From the NCBI GenBank assembly GCA_016584305.1, contig JACEEZ010022629.1, forward strand, positions 55,001 to 119,000: 64,000 bases of DNA. The letters are read 5' to 3'. This stretch comes from Chionoecetes opilio (taxonomy: Eukaryota; Arthropoda; Malacostraca; Decapoda; Majidae). The notes under the pieces are model-generated. The model was not told the DNA's origin and ran no database searches. It worked only from the letters and a program-made list of their open reading frames with translations. This document shows, in pieces, positions 38,265-49,000 of the stretch (position 1 is its first letter; each line of letters begins with the position of its first letter). Made by a program: the position numbers and the translations under genes.

Positions 38265-39545
38265 GTAAAAACTTACACGAATTATGTACTGTACGGTAAA
38301 ACTTACACGAATTATGTACTGTACGGTAAAACTTACACGAATTATGTATTGTACGGTAAAACTTACACGAATTATGTACTGTACGGTAGAACTTACACGA
38401 ATTATGTACTGTACGGTAACTTCTACGAATTATGTACTGTACGGTAACTTCTACGAATTATGTACTGTACGGTAGAACTTACACGAATTATGTACTGTAC
38501 GGTAGAACTTACACGAATTATGTATTGTACGGTAAAACTTACACGAATTATGTATTGTACGGTAGAACTTACACGAATTATGTACTGTACGGTAGAACTT
38601 ACACGAATTATGTACTGTACGGTAGAACTTACACGAATTATGTACTGTACGGTAGAACTTACACGAATTATGTACTGTACGGTAGAACTTACACGAATTA
38701 TGTACTGTACGGTAGAACTTACACGAATTATGTACTGTACGGTAGAACTTACACGAATTATGTACTGTACGGTAAAACTTACATGAATTATGTACTGCAC
38801 GGTAAAACTTACACGAATTATGTACTGTACGGTACAACTTACACGAATTATGTACTGCACGGTAAAACTTACACGAATTATGTACTGTACGGTAAAACTT
38901 ACACGAATTATGTACTGCACGGTAGAACTTACACGAATTATGTACTGTACGGTAGAACTTACACGAATTATGTACTGTACGGTAGAACTTACACGAATTA
39001 TGTACTGTACGGTAGAACTTACACGAATTATGTACTGCACGGTAGAACTTACACGAATTATGTACTGACGGTAGAACTTACACGAATTATGTACTGACGG
39101 TAGAACTTACACGAATTATGTACTGTACGGTAGAACTTACACGAATTATGTACTGTACGGTAGAACTTACACGAATAATGTACTGTACGGTAGAACTTAC
39201 ACGAATTATGTACTGTACGGTAGAACTTACACGAATTATGTACTGTACGGTAGAACTTACACGAATTATGTACTGCACGGTAGAACTTACACGAATTATG
39301 TACTGTACGGTAGAACTTACACGAATTATGTACTGCACGGTAGAACTTACACGAATTATGTACTGCACGGTAGAACTTACACGAATTATGTACTGCACGG
39401 TAGAACTTACACGAATTATGTACTGCACGGTAAAACTTACACGAATTATGTACTGTACGGTAGAACTTACACGAATTATGTACTGCACGGTAGAACTTAC
39501 ACGAATTATGTACTGCACGGTAGAACTTACACGAATTATGTATTA
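38265..39545. repeat. 30-bp minisatellite, about 43 copies
   Basis: The unit contains AACTTACACGAATTATGTAC and TGTACGGT. Because 30 is a multiple of three, several frames on both strands stay open (YVLYGRTYTN repeats); there is no other coding sign. It lies between the tentative first TGS1 exons and the divergent promoter. Confidence 0.96.
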
Positions 39546-40060
39546 TCCTTGGCTGTAACTCAAGTACACACACGTATGAGACACAGGAACACGACGCGTA
39601 CAGGAAAACGAATCGGTCTACTCCTGAGTGGCATCAGCATCAGCAGCAGCCATGAAAACAGTGTGGTGGCTCTGTAACAGCACAGCACAGAGTAAACAAT
39701 AATATTAGCAGCAGTCAGCAGAACACCCCCTCCTGTGCTTCCAAGGTCTTGCATCACAGCGTGGGTGAGTGAAGGCAACTCTGCATATATCTCGAGGTTT
39801 AACTACATCACAGGCACGTTCTCTCACCACTGATTTGGTAATTCGTCGTGATGTAACGTCAGGCAGGTGCTCCCAAGTTGTCCTTCCCAAAGTTACTTAT
39901 AGTTGTTACTTTGATCAGTTACTTTGGTCCTTCCCGTCACTCACCACCAGGAAACACAAAGGCTTGGGGTGAATTTTCTATAATTAAAAAAAAAATTCAG
40001 AGTATATTAGAATGAAGCAATGGCCATTTTTCTGATTTTGGGCACTACCACAGCACACAT
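39546..40060. other. No gene recognised
   Basis: Intergenic or TGS1 intron sequence without identified elements. Confidence 0.4.
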
Positions 40061-40497
40061 CTAGGCATGACAAACAGTATAAGACATAGCAGGACAAACA
40101 ACCTACAACTAAACGACAGAAGGAGGTTCTGGGGAGAAGAAATAACTTGTGATTTATGTGGGGCAGAAAAGGAGGACTTAAAACATTTTCTGCTATGGTG
40201 TCCAGCCTACAGTAATGAAAGAAAGAAAAGTGTGAGGCTACAACAACCTTACTTAGAGGAGGAAGAGGATATAGTGGGGGAGTATTTGTTCGGAGAGGGG
40301 AAGGTGGAAGAAGCAAAACGAACAATCAAGAGTTTTTGGATGACCAGAGAAAATAAGAAGAAAGAAAAAGAAAGAAACTAATAAGATAGAATAAGAGAAG
40401 AAAACAAATTAAAGACCCAGACAGCAAGAAGAAACACGTCAGGGAGTGCCGTTGAAAAAGGCCTGACTCCCGACCAACAACTGAACTGAACTGAACA
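40061..40497 (+). pseudogene. Non-LTR retrotransposon 3' end with zinc-knuckle-like tail
   Basis: The frame 40067-40378 contains CDLCGAEKEDLKHFLLWCPA followed by YSNER, the C..C...H....C motif that follows the reverse transcriptase domain in many arthropod LINEs. The element ends in a short CTGAA repeat (40480-40497), a typical LINE tail. It is 5'-truncated. Confidence 0.8.
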
Positions 40498-40580
40498 TCA
40501 CAGAAGACAGTGCAAATGAGTGCACTGACATTACTGTGGAAACTTTATGTCACAAACTTTTATTTAATTAGAGTTCTTAC

Positions 40581-40965
40581 CTTCAAAATCCCTTTGTCTA
40601 TCTCATCCCGACAAAATACCCAGTAATTACATTGTCCTATGAATAACATTGTGAATAAGGCAGGAAGGTTAGTTAACAACTTACTTTGATCAACTGTTAA
40701 TCAGAAACTCAGTCCATGTATGATCACATTTTTTAAATCGCTTATTCCTCCAATATCAGCCATTGCTTCATTGGTTTATGGAACTGTCACCGATAGGAAT
40801 TCTCGTCGAAACACCCACCAAGAACTCTCGCTGGGAACTCGCCGACTTGGAAATTTTCAGTGACATTTCCACTTGTAATAGATGAAAAGGAGGAATAAAG
40901 GCTATTTCATTATAGAACACCACATTTTTCACTTGTCCCAAAACACTAAAACTGCAGTTAGACAT
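40581..40965 (-). CDS. Candidate 5' exons of TGS1 (unconfirmed)
   Basis: Reading leftward from the promoter, an ATG at 40965 opens 65 codons (MSNCSFSVLGQVKNVVFYNE...). Further on, a segment ending at the consensus donor GAAG|GTAAGA (40581) encodes NYWVFCRDEIDKGILK after an acceptor CATAG|. The two can be joined in phase. Resemblance to the VAE...CLCSR start of TGS1 is too weak to claim; position and strand are the main support. Confidence 0.28.
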
Positions 40966-41121
40966 TTGTAAGGTAACCTGACATAACTGGGGGGTTGCGG
41001 CTAGCCCAGTTATGTCAGGTTACTTACCCTTTTGTCTCACCCTTTTATAACTTGCAGAAAAGGGAAGAAAGACCTGCAACCTACCAGCCAGTGCAGCCAT
41101 CTGTCTGCTGACACACACGCC
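40966..41121. promoter_or_regulatory. Likely bidirectional TGS1/NDUFAF3 promoter
   Basis: Only 156 bp separate the candidate minus-strand ATG (40965) from the NDUFAF3 ATG (41122). It contains a perfect 19-bp inverted repeat (40973-40991 and 41005-41023, GTAACCTGACATAACTGGG) with a 13-nt loop, and a TATAAAAG on the minus strand at 41049-41042. The TATA spacing would suit initiation near 41015 toward TGS1. Inferred; no expression data. Confidence 0.5.
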
Positions 41122-41466
41122 ATGTTTCGTCGACTAATGACTAACTCACAGCGACTCATGCCTCCTGGGTGAGTATGTTCATCTGTGTGTTCCTCTTCTC
41201 TGTCATATCATCTTAAAAATGTCTGATGTACTCAAAGGGCCAAAAATAACTCTTAATTGATCTGTACGTAGGTATATCTGTTGCATATTCTGCTCTGAAT
41301 GTCTATTATAGTACCTGCTCTTATTGTTCTGATATAATGTCTATTTTGTAATGAAGTTTATTCCTAGGAGCTTGTTCAAGAGGGTGGCCACAGGAGAAGT
41401 GTCTTGCATGCCTACCCACACAGCTTAATCCTTAACACACTCATCTACTGATTTTTTTTTCTCTCT

Positions 41467-41498
<32 letters not shown>

Positions 41499-41507
41499 CT
41501 CTCTCTC

Positions 41508-41539
<32 letters not shown>

Positions 41540-41548
41540 CTCCCCTCT

Positions 41549-41583
<35 letters not shown>

Positions 41584-41614
41584 CTCTCTTCCTCTCCTCT
41601 TCTCTCTCTCTCTC

Positions 41615-41650
<36 letters not shown>

Positions 41651-41993
41651 TCCTCTCTCTCTCTCTCTCCTTCCCCCCCCTCTCTCTCTCTCTCTCATGC
41701 ACCCACACCTGGCATGTCCACAATAATATATCAATAAACAACTATAGACTATTGTAGCACAGCACTATAGCCAATGACTACATAAACACTACCTACTTTA
41801 TTTCCAGAGGTATGAGGGTGCCAGGAGCCATAAGGGTGCCTGGAGACATGAGAGTACCAGTCCTGCCCACAGCCTCGCCATCACCAGCCTGGCAACAGCC
41901 CTGCCGTCTGCAACACAACGATGACCGAAGTGTTGTGAAGGTGTTGAACATGGAGAGTGATGCTGGGTTGATGGTGGATGCCTTCAGTCAGGT

Positions 41994-42046
<53 letters not shown>

Positions 42047-42269
42047 GAGGAAGAGAGAGAGAGAGTTTCTGAGATTGGAAGAGAGAGAGAGTTGAGATGG
42101 AAGAGAGAGAGAGAGAGAGTCTGAGATGGAGAGAGAGAGAGAGAGTTTCTAAGATTGGAAGAGAAGAGAGAGAGAGAGAGTTTTTTAGATTGGAAGAGAG
42201 AGTTTCTTACATTGAAAAAGAGAGTTTCTGAGATTGGAAGAGAGAGAGAGAGAAAGAGAGTTTTGAGAC

Positions 42270-42312
<43 letters not shown>

Positions 42313-42361
42313 GAGGAGAGAGAGAGAGATTTGAGAGAGAGAGAGAGAGAGAGAGGAGAGA

Positions 42362-42403
<42 letters not shown>

Positions 42404-45358
42404 CTGAGATTGAAAAAGAAAAGAGGAATACCATGAGTAAGAGTAAAGACTGTAGCTTAAGAGAAGAAGTAAATAAAGTAGGAAAAGGGAAATTATGAGC
42501 ATAGCCTTTCATATATGAATGAATCTATGTTAAAGGTAATAGCATCATTAATTAGGCCAACTCTAGAGAATGCATTAGTAGTAAGGAATTCCCATCTAAA
42601 ATCATATACTAGATAAGATTGAAAAATTACTACCTGCAGCTACAAGATGGGACCTAAGCCAAAGAAATGTGAGCAATGAAGAAAGATGAGTTCATTGAAT
42701 TCACTAAACCTAAAAAAAACAACTAAAAGAGAGAAGGAAATACAATAGTTATGAGATAAGAACAAAAGGAGAAACACTGGAAGAAGAAGAGGAGGAAAAG
42801 AGACACACCCACATACATCTTGTCTTAGTCCTTAGTCATCTCTTATCTTTATTACCTTCCTTATTATCCTTATATCCTTATTAGTCATCTCTTAGCCTTA
42901 GTCATCTCTTATCTTTATTACCTTCTTTATTATCCTTATATCCTTATTAGTCATCTCGTATCTTTATTACCTTCCTTATTATCCTTATATCCTTATTAGT
43001 CATCTCTTAGCCTTAGTCATCTCGTATCTTTATTACCTTCTTATATCTTTATCCTTATTATATCTCTTAGCTTAGTCATCTCGTTATCTTTATTACCTTC
43101 CTTATTATCCTTATATCCTTATTAGTCATCTCTTAGCCTTAGTCATCTCGTATCTTTATTACCTTCCTTATTATCCTTATATTTATTCTCTTATTAGTCA
43201 TCTCTTATCTTTATTACCTTCTTATTATTATCCTTATTTTTCTCTTACTTAGTCATCTCGTATCTTTATTACCTTCCTTATTATCCTTATCTTATTAGTC
43301 ATCTTAGCTTAGTCATCTCGTATCTTTATACCTTCTTTATTATCTATATCCTTATTAGTCATCCTTAGCTTAGTCATCTCTTATCTTTATTACCTTCCTT
43401 ATTATCCTTATATCCTTATTAGTCATCTCTTAGCCTTAGTCATCTCTTATCTTTATTACCTTCCTTATTATCCTTATATCCTTATTAGTCATCTCTTAGC
43501 CTTAGTCATCTCGTATCTTTATTACCTTCTTTATTATCCTTATATCCTTATTAGTCATCTCTTAGCCTTAGTCATCTCGTATCTTTATTACCTTCCTTAT
43601 TATCCTTATATCCTTATTAGTCATCTCTTAGCCTTAGTCATCTCGTATCTTATCACCTCTTATATCCTTAATCCTATTGTTTCAGCCTCACTCGTATCTT
43701 TTCATTCTTATTTCCTTTTCCTATTATCATCTCTTAGCCTTAGTCATCTCGTATCTTTATTACCTTCTTTATTATCCTTATATCCTTATTAGTCATCTCT
43801 TAGCCTTAGTCATCTCTTATCTCAGTCAGCTCACCTTCATCAAATCCTCAGGTTGGGTTTCGCCTCAACAACGGCCTCTCAGTCATGGGTCCCGTGGCGC
43901 TGTTCCCCAGGACAATCCTCAGCTGGAAGGTGGAGAAAGCGTCCGACATCAACGAAGACTCACTCTCGCTCTTCTACCTGCTGGAGCCTAAGATTGGTGA
44001 GTTGATGTGTGTTCATGTATGCATATTAAATTTTGCTTTAACCCCTTGAGACCCAGAGCGTAATTTCCATTGTAATCTGGGTACCATTAGACAATTTTTA
44101 GTGAATAATAAGCAATGTTTTATAGATATGACCTGTTTAGTATCCTTGTCAACTATCTAATTTGGTATATTCAGTTACTTTTCGTAATTTTATGGCTCGA
44201 CTACATACAATTTTTGATAGATTTGGGTGTGAAGGGGTTAATATATTTTGTCCCTTCCAGACTTGCTGATCCTGGGTGTGGGTGACAAGGGAAGCTCTTT
44301 TGACTTCAGCATTATACGATTCATGAAGCAGAAAGGCATCAACTTGGAGGTACGGGAGAGAAAGGAGTAGAATTTATGAATATACTTAATTGTGGCTAAG
44401 GGCTACATCAAATACATGACAGTAAAACCTCTCATATTCGGACTAATTGGGCCAAGGAGTGGTCCGAGTAATGCAAGGATCCGAATAATGGGGGGATTAT
44501 ATATGGGGGGATATGTATATATATAAAAAAAATAAAAAAAATAAAAATTAGGTGTATTAGCTAAGAAATTTCGCCCCCTATAAAAAAAAAGAAAAAAAAA
44601 AACATTCTAGGTGTGTTTTTTTAGTTTTAAGCAAATTTCCCTAATAAAGAAATAAAAAAAAAAAAAAAAAAAAAAGAGGAGGAGGAGGTCCGAATTATGT
44701 CAAAGTCCGAATAATGAGGGTCCGAATACGAGAGGTTTTACTGTATAGAAATTTGCTTAATTACAGTTTTCCCTCGCGTTAGTAGAAAAGAAGTTCCAAA
44801 TAGCAGATGTTATGATTCTTCTCTATGAAAAGATTTAGCAAAGGTGGAAAACAGAAGAGCTAGTGGAAGGCTTAACCCTTGAGGCCCAGAACGTAATTTC
44901 CATTGTAATTTGGATACCATTAGACGATTTTTAGCGAATATATGCAATATTTTATAGATATGACCTGTTTAGTATCCTTGTCGACTAACTAATTTGATAT
45001 ATTAAGTTTCTTTTTGTATTTTTTATGGCTAACAAGACCATTTTATATAGCAAAGGAAAGATGTGGGCGTGAAGGGGTTAAGATCGAATGTAATTTTCAC
45101 CTTGTTAATAAAATAGACTGTAGTACCACAATATCACCCAACATGCCCACAACTAACAAGCTCCTTCTCCCTCAGATCATGCCCACAACTAACAAGCTCC
45201 TTCCTCCCTCAGATCATGCCCACAACTAACAAGCTCCTTCCTCCCTCAGATCATGCCCACAAGTAACAAGCTCCTTCCTCCCTCAGATCATGCCCACAAC
45301 GCCTTACCACCTCAACTCCCCAAACCGAGCGCTAACAGCGCTCCTCTCTTCCCCTTAG
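41122..45358 (+). CDS. NDUFAF3: NADH dehydrogenase complex I assembly factor 3
   Basis: NDUFAF3 acts in the mitochondrial matrix with NDUFAF4 at an early step of complex I assembly. Exons 41122-41168, 41808-41991, 43852-43996, 44261-44349 and 45287-45358 join in phase to give 178 residues (human 184). The N-terminus is Arg-rich and lacks acidic residues (MFRRLMTNSQRLMPPGGMRV), as expected for a mitochondrial presequence, with an internal MRVPGAIRVPGDMRVP duplication. The Mth938/DUF498 core follows: GFRLNNGLSVMGPVALFP, DINEDSLSLFYLLEPKIDLL and LGVGDKG. A polyadenylation signal AATAAA lies at 45524. It is head-to-head with TGS1. Confidence 0.93.
41455..41697. repeat. (CT)n microsatellite in NDUFAF3 intron 1
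   Basis: About 240 bp of CT with TCC interruptions. Confidence 0.95.
41993..42405. repeat. (GA)n-rich tract starting at an NDUFAF3 donor
   Basis: The exon 2 donor GTGAGAGAGAG runs straight into GA repeats, mixed with TTTCTGAGATTGGAAGAGAG-like units of about 40 bp. Confidence 0.93.
42830..43825. repeat. 66-bp minisatellite in NDUFAF3 intron 2
   Basis: The unit contains ATCTTTATTACCTTCCTTAT and CTTAGCCTTAGTCATCTC, about 14-15 copies. The stretch 43030-43380 is rich in single-base deletions compared with its neighbours. It ends about 25 nt before the exon 3 acceptor. Confidence 0.94.
44038..44241 (-). mobile_element. TTAA-MITE, copy 13, filling NDUFAF3 intron 3
   Basis: TTAACCCCTTGAGACCCAGA to GTGAAGGGGTTAA. 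It makes up 204 of the 264 bp of this intron, and its right end lies 19 nt before exon 4. Confidence 0.87.
44420..44743. mobile_element. Pogo/Tigger-like MITE in NDUFAF3 intron 4
   Basis: Ends CAGTAAAACCTCTCATATTC and (inverted) CAGTAAAACCTCTCGTATTC followed by GGAC. Right flank TA, left flank GA (probably a mutated TA). The interior is A-rich with ATCCGAATAAT motifs and has no coding frame. Confidence 0.8.
44872..45081 (-). mobile_element. TTAA-MITE, copy 14
   Basis: TTAACCCTTGAGGCCCAGAA to GTGAAGGGGTTAA, NDUFAF3 intron 4. Confidence 0.86.
45142..45300. repeat. 37-bp tandem repeat spanning the NDUFAF3 last acceptor
   Basis: The unit contains CTCCCTCAGATCATGCCCAC, which is the acceptor (CCTCAG|) plus the exon start ATCATGCCCACAAC. 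Equivalent exon starts lie at 45176, 45213, 45250 and the true one at 45287. Confidence 0.92.
45287..45358 (+). CDS. NDUFAF3: NDUFAF3 last exon
   Basis: Twenty-three codons and TAG encode IMPTTPYHLNSPNRALTALL plus SSP. This aligns with the family ending (MPT...ACxTFNFL..E.R...AALIPP) but lacks several residues of the TFNF block. The exon is preceded by three decoy copies of its own acceptor and start. Confidence 0.85.
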   Translation: MMPTTPYHLNSPNRALTALLSSP

Positions 45359-45359
45359 A

Positions 45360-46089
45360 CTGATGACGGGAGACGCCATGACCCACCTCAGACTTCCTCA
45401 CCCATGAGATAGGCGTTAGTTGTGTGGGGTCTATACAACTGTTATTGAACTTGATGGGGTGAGACTACAAGTACCCATCCCTCGTCTGGTCTTCTGTATA
45501 TCCATCCCTTTCTATTTCAGTTAAATAAAATGTTTCCTTTGTAATAGAAAAATTGTTATTGGTGAGGCTAATATCAAAGTACCTTAATATACCATTGTTA
45601 GTCGTCGTATACTGGTATATCCTATAATATTTTACTTCAGCTTTAAAGCCGTCAAACCCAAATCATTGTTCCTTTGGCTATAAAAAAATTGTGTTTCCGA
45701 TCCTAATATCGAAATAACTTATATACCAATATTAGTCCAATTAGCATTCTATAATTTTTCTTCTCTATGTACCATTCTTGGAATTTTTCCATCATTTTCA
45801 TTTTTACCTATGTTTATTTATACCTACTTTTTTAATGGGTGGTGTGTGTAGGAGAATATAAATTTGGGAAGGTAAGTCTCTCTTCTTTGGTGAACTTCAG
45901 TCTGCTCTTTCAAGTCCATTATTTTCTCACCTATTTCTTTCCTTGCCTCATCTTTTTGCCTATCCTACCTAATTTTTCTTACCCAATATTTTCCTCTACC
46001 TTGTCTTTTCCTGATCCTCATCGTCCTTTATTTTCCCTTAAGTCTTTCCTTCCGGCCTTTGTCTTCCTTTCTCCTCCTGTCTTGAGGAG
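45360..46089. other. NDUFAF3 3' flank
   Basis: 3' UTR and intergenic sequence. A stretch at 45645-45740 (CCTTTGGCTATAAAAAAATT, CTTATATACC) may be a very diverged TTAA-MITE relative. No gene seen. Confidence 0.4.
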
Positions 46090-49000
46090 GAGAAATCTTG
46101 TCTTCTCTCCTCCTGTCCTCCTGTCTGTCTTTCTCCTCCTGTCCTCCTGTCTGTCTTTATCCTCCTGTCCTCCTGTCTGTCTTTATCCTCCTGTCTCCTG
46201 TCTGTCTTTATCCTCCTGTCCTCCTGTCTGTCTTTATCCTCCTGTCTCCTGTCTGTCTTTCTCCTCCTGTCTCCTGTCTGTCTTTATCCTCCTGTCCTGT
46301 CTGTCTGTCTTTCTCCTCCTGTCTCCTGTCTGTCTTTATCCTCCTGTCCTCCTGTCTGTCTTTCTCCTCCTGTCTCCTGTCTGTCTTTCTCCTCCTGTCC
46401 TCCTGTCTGTCTTTATCCTCTGTCCTCCTGTCTGTCTTTCTCCTCCTGTCCTCCTGTCTGTCTTTATCCTCCTGTCTCCTGTCTGTCTTTATCCTCCTGC
46501 CCTCCTGTCTGTCTTTCTTCCTCCTGTCTCCTGTCCCGTCTTTATCCTCCTGTCTCCTGTCTGTCTTTATCCTCCTGTCCTGGGCTGTCTGTCTTTCTCC
46601 TCCTGTCTCCTGTCTGTCTTTTCCTCCTGTCTCCTGTCTGTCTTTATCCTCCTGTCCTGTCCCGTCTGTCTTTCTCCTCCCCGTTCTCCTGTCCCGTCTT
46701 TATCCTCCTGTCCTCCTGTCTGTCTTTCTCCTCCTGTCCTCCTGTCTGTCTTTATCCCTGTCCTCCTGTCTGTCTTTATCCTCCTGTCTCCTGTCGTCTT
46801 TTATCCTCCTGTCCTGTCTGTCTGTCTTATCCTCCTGTCCCCCTGTCTGTCTTTATCCCCCTGTCTCCTGTCTGTCTTTATCCTCCTGTCTCCTGTCTGT
46901 CTTTCTCCTCCTGTCCTCCTGTCTGTCTTTTCTCCTCCTGTCCTCCTGTCTGTCTTTATCCTCCTGTCCTCCTGTCTGTCTTTCTCCTCCTGTCCTCCTT
47001 CTGTCTTTATCCTCCTGTCCTCCTGTCTGTCTTTATCCTCCTGTCCTCCTTCTGTCTTTATCCTCCTGTCTCCTGTCTGTCCCTTTTTCCTCCTGTCCTC
47101 CTGTTCTGTCTTTCCCCCTCCTGTCCTCCTGTCTGTCTTATCCTCCTGTCCTCCTGTCTGTCTTTCTCCTCCTGTCCTCCTGTCTGTCTTTATCCTCCTG
47201 TCCTCCTGTCTGTCTTTATCCTCCTGTCCTCCTGTCTGTCTTTCTCCTCCTGTCCCCCCTGTCTGTCTTTTTCCTCCTGTCCTCCTGTCTGTCTTTATCC
47301 TCCTGTCCTCCTGTCTGTCTTTATCCTCCTGTCTCCTGTCTGGGCTTTATCCCTTCCCCTGTCTGTCTTTTTCCTCCTGTCCTCCTGTCCCCGTCTTTTT
47401 CCTCCTTCCTCCTGTCTGTCTTTATCCTCCTGTCCTCCTGTCTGTCTTTTTCCTCCCGTCCTCCTGTCTGTCTTTATCCCCCTGTCCTCCTGTCTGTCTT
47501 TATCCCCTGTCTCCTGTCCTCCTGTCTGTCTTATCCTCCTGTCCTCCTGTCTGTCTTTCTCCTCCTGTCCTCCTGTCTGTCTTTATCCTCCTGTCCTCCT
47601 GTCTGTCTTTCTCCTCCTGTCCTCCTGTCTGTCTTTATCCTCCTGTCCTCCTGTCTGTCTTTATCCTCCTGTCCTCCTGTCTGTCTTTATCCTCCTGTCC
47701 TCCTGCCCTGTCTTTATCCTCCTGCCCTCCTTTTCTGTCTTTATCCTCCTGTCCCCTGTCTGCCCTTTCTCCTCCTGTCCTCCTGTCTGTCCTTTCTCCT
47801 CCTGTCCTCCTGTCTGTCTTTATCCTCCTGTCTCCTGTCTGTCTTTCTCCTCCTGCCCCTCCTGTCTGTCTTTATCCTCCTGTCCTCCTGTCTGTCTTTA
47901 TCCTCCTGTCCTCTGTCTGTCTTTATCCCCCCTTTTCCTCCTGTCTGTCTTTCTCCTGTCCTCCTGTCTGTCTTTATCCTCCTGTCCTCCTGCCCTGTCT
48001 TTATCCCCCTGTCCTCCTGCTGTCTTTATCCTCCTGTCCTCCTGTCTGTCTTTTATCCTCCTGTCCTCCTGTCTGCCCCTTTATCCTCCTGTCCTCCTGT
48101 CTGTCTTTATCCTCCTGTCCTCCTGTCTGTCTTTCTCCTCCTGTCCTCCTCGTCTGTCTTTCTCCTCCTGTCTCCTGTCTGCCCTTTATCCTCCTTCCTC
48201 CTGTCCTGTCTTTCTCCTCCTGTCCTCATGTCTGTTTTTCTCCTCCTGTCCTCCTGTCTGTCTTTCTCCTCCTGTCCTGTCTGTCTGTCTTTCTCCTCCT
48301 GTCTCCTGTCTGTCTTTTCCTCCTGTCCTCCTGTCTGTCTTTATCCTCCTGTCTCCTGTCTGTCTTTATCCTCCTGTCCTCCTGTCTGTCTTTCTCCTCC
48401 TGTCTCCTGTCTGTCCTTTATCCTCCTGTCCTCCTGTCTGTCTTTCTCCTCCTGTCCTCCTGTCTGTCTTTATCCTCCTGTCCTCCTTCTGTCTTTCTCC
48501 TCCTGTCCTCCTGTCTGTCTTTATCCTCCTGTCCTCCTGTCTGTCTTTCTCCTCCTGTCCTCCTGTCTGTCTTTATCCTCCTGTCTCCTGTCTGTCTTTA
48601 TCCTCCTGTCCTCCTGTCTGTCTTTATCCTCCTGTCCTCCTGTCTGTCTTTCTCCTCCTGTCCTCCTGTCTGTCTTTTCTCCTCCTGTCCTCCTGTCTGT
48701 CTTTAAATCCTCCTGTCTCCTGTCCTCCTGTCTGTCTTTATCCTCCTGTCTGTCTTTATCCTCCTGTCCTCCTGTCTGTCTTTCTCCTCCTGTCCTCCTG
48801 TCTGTCTTTCTCCTCCTGTCCCCCTGTCTGTCTTTCTCCTCCTGTCCTCCGTCTGTCTTTTCCTCCTGTCCTCCTGTCTGTCTTTCTCCTCCTGTCCTCC
48901 TGTCTGTCCTTTCTCCTCCTGTCCTCCTGTCTGTCTTTACCTCCTGTCCTCCTGTCTGTCTTTATCCTCCTGTCTCCTGTCTGTCTTTATCCTCCTGTCT

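Noticed and set aside
38244..39573. Frames of 128-221 codons on both strands (YVLYGRTYTN, TVQYIIRVSS)
   Set aside because: Artefact of a 30-bp repeat period; no start context, splice sites or homology.
42185..42512. Poly-Ser/Leu frames opposite GA repeats
   Set aside because: Translation of (CT)n; the same applies to 24572-24934, 41441-41741 and 62258-62509.
45645..45740. A fifteenth TTAA-MITE
   Set aside because: Short resemblance only (CTTTGGCTATAAAA, TTATATACC) and no recognisable ends, so not counted in the family.
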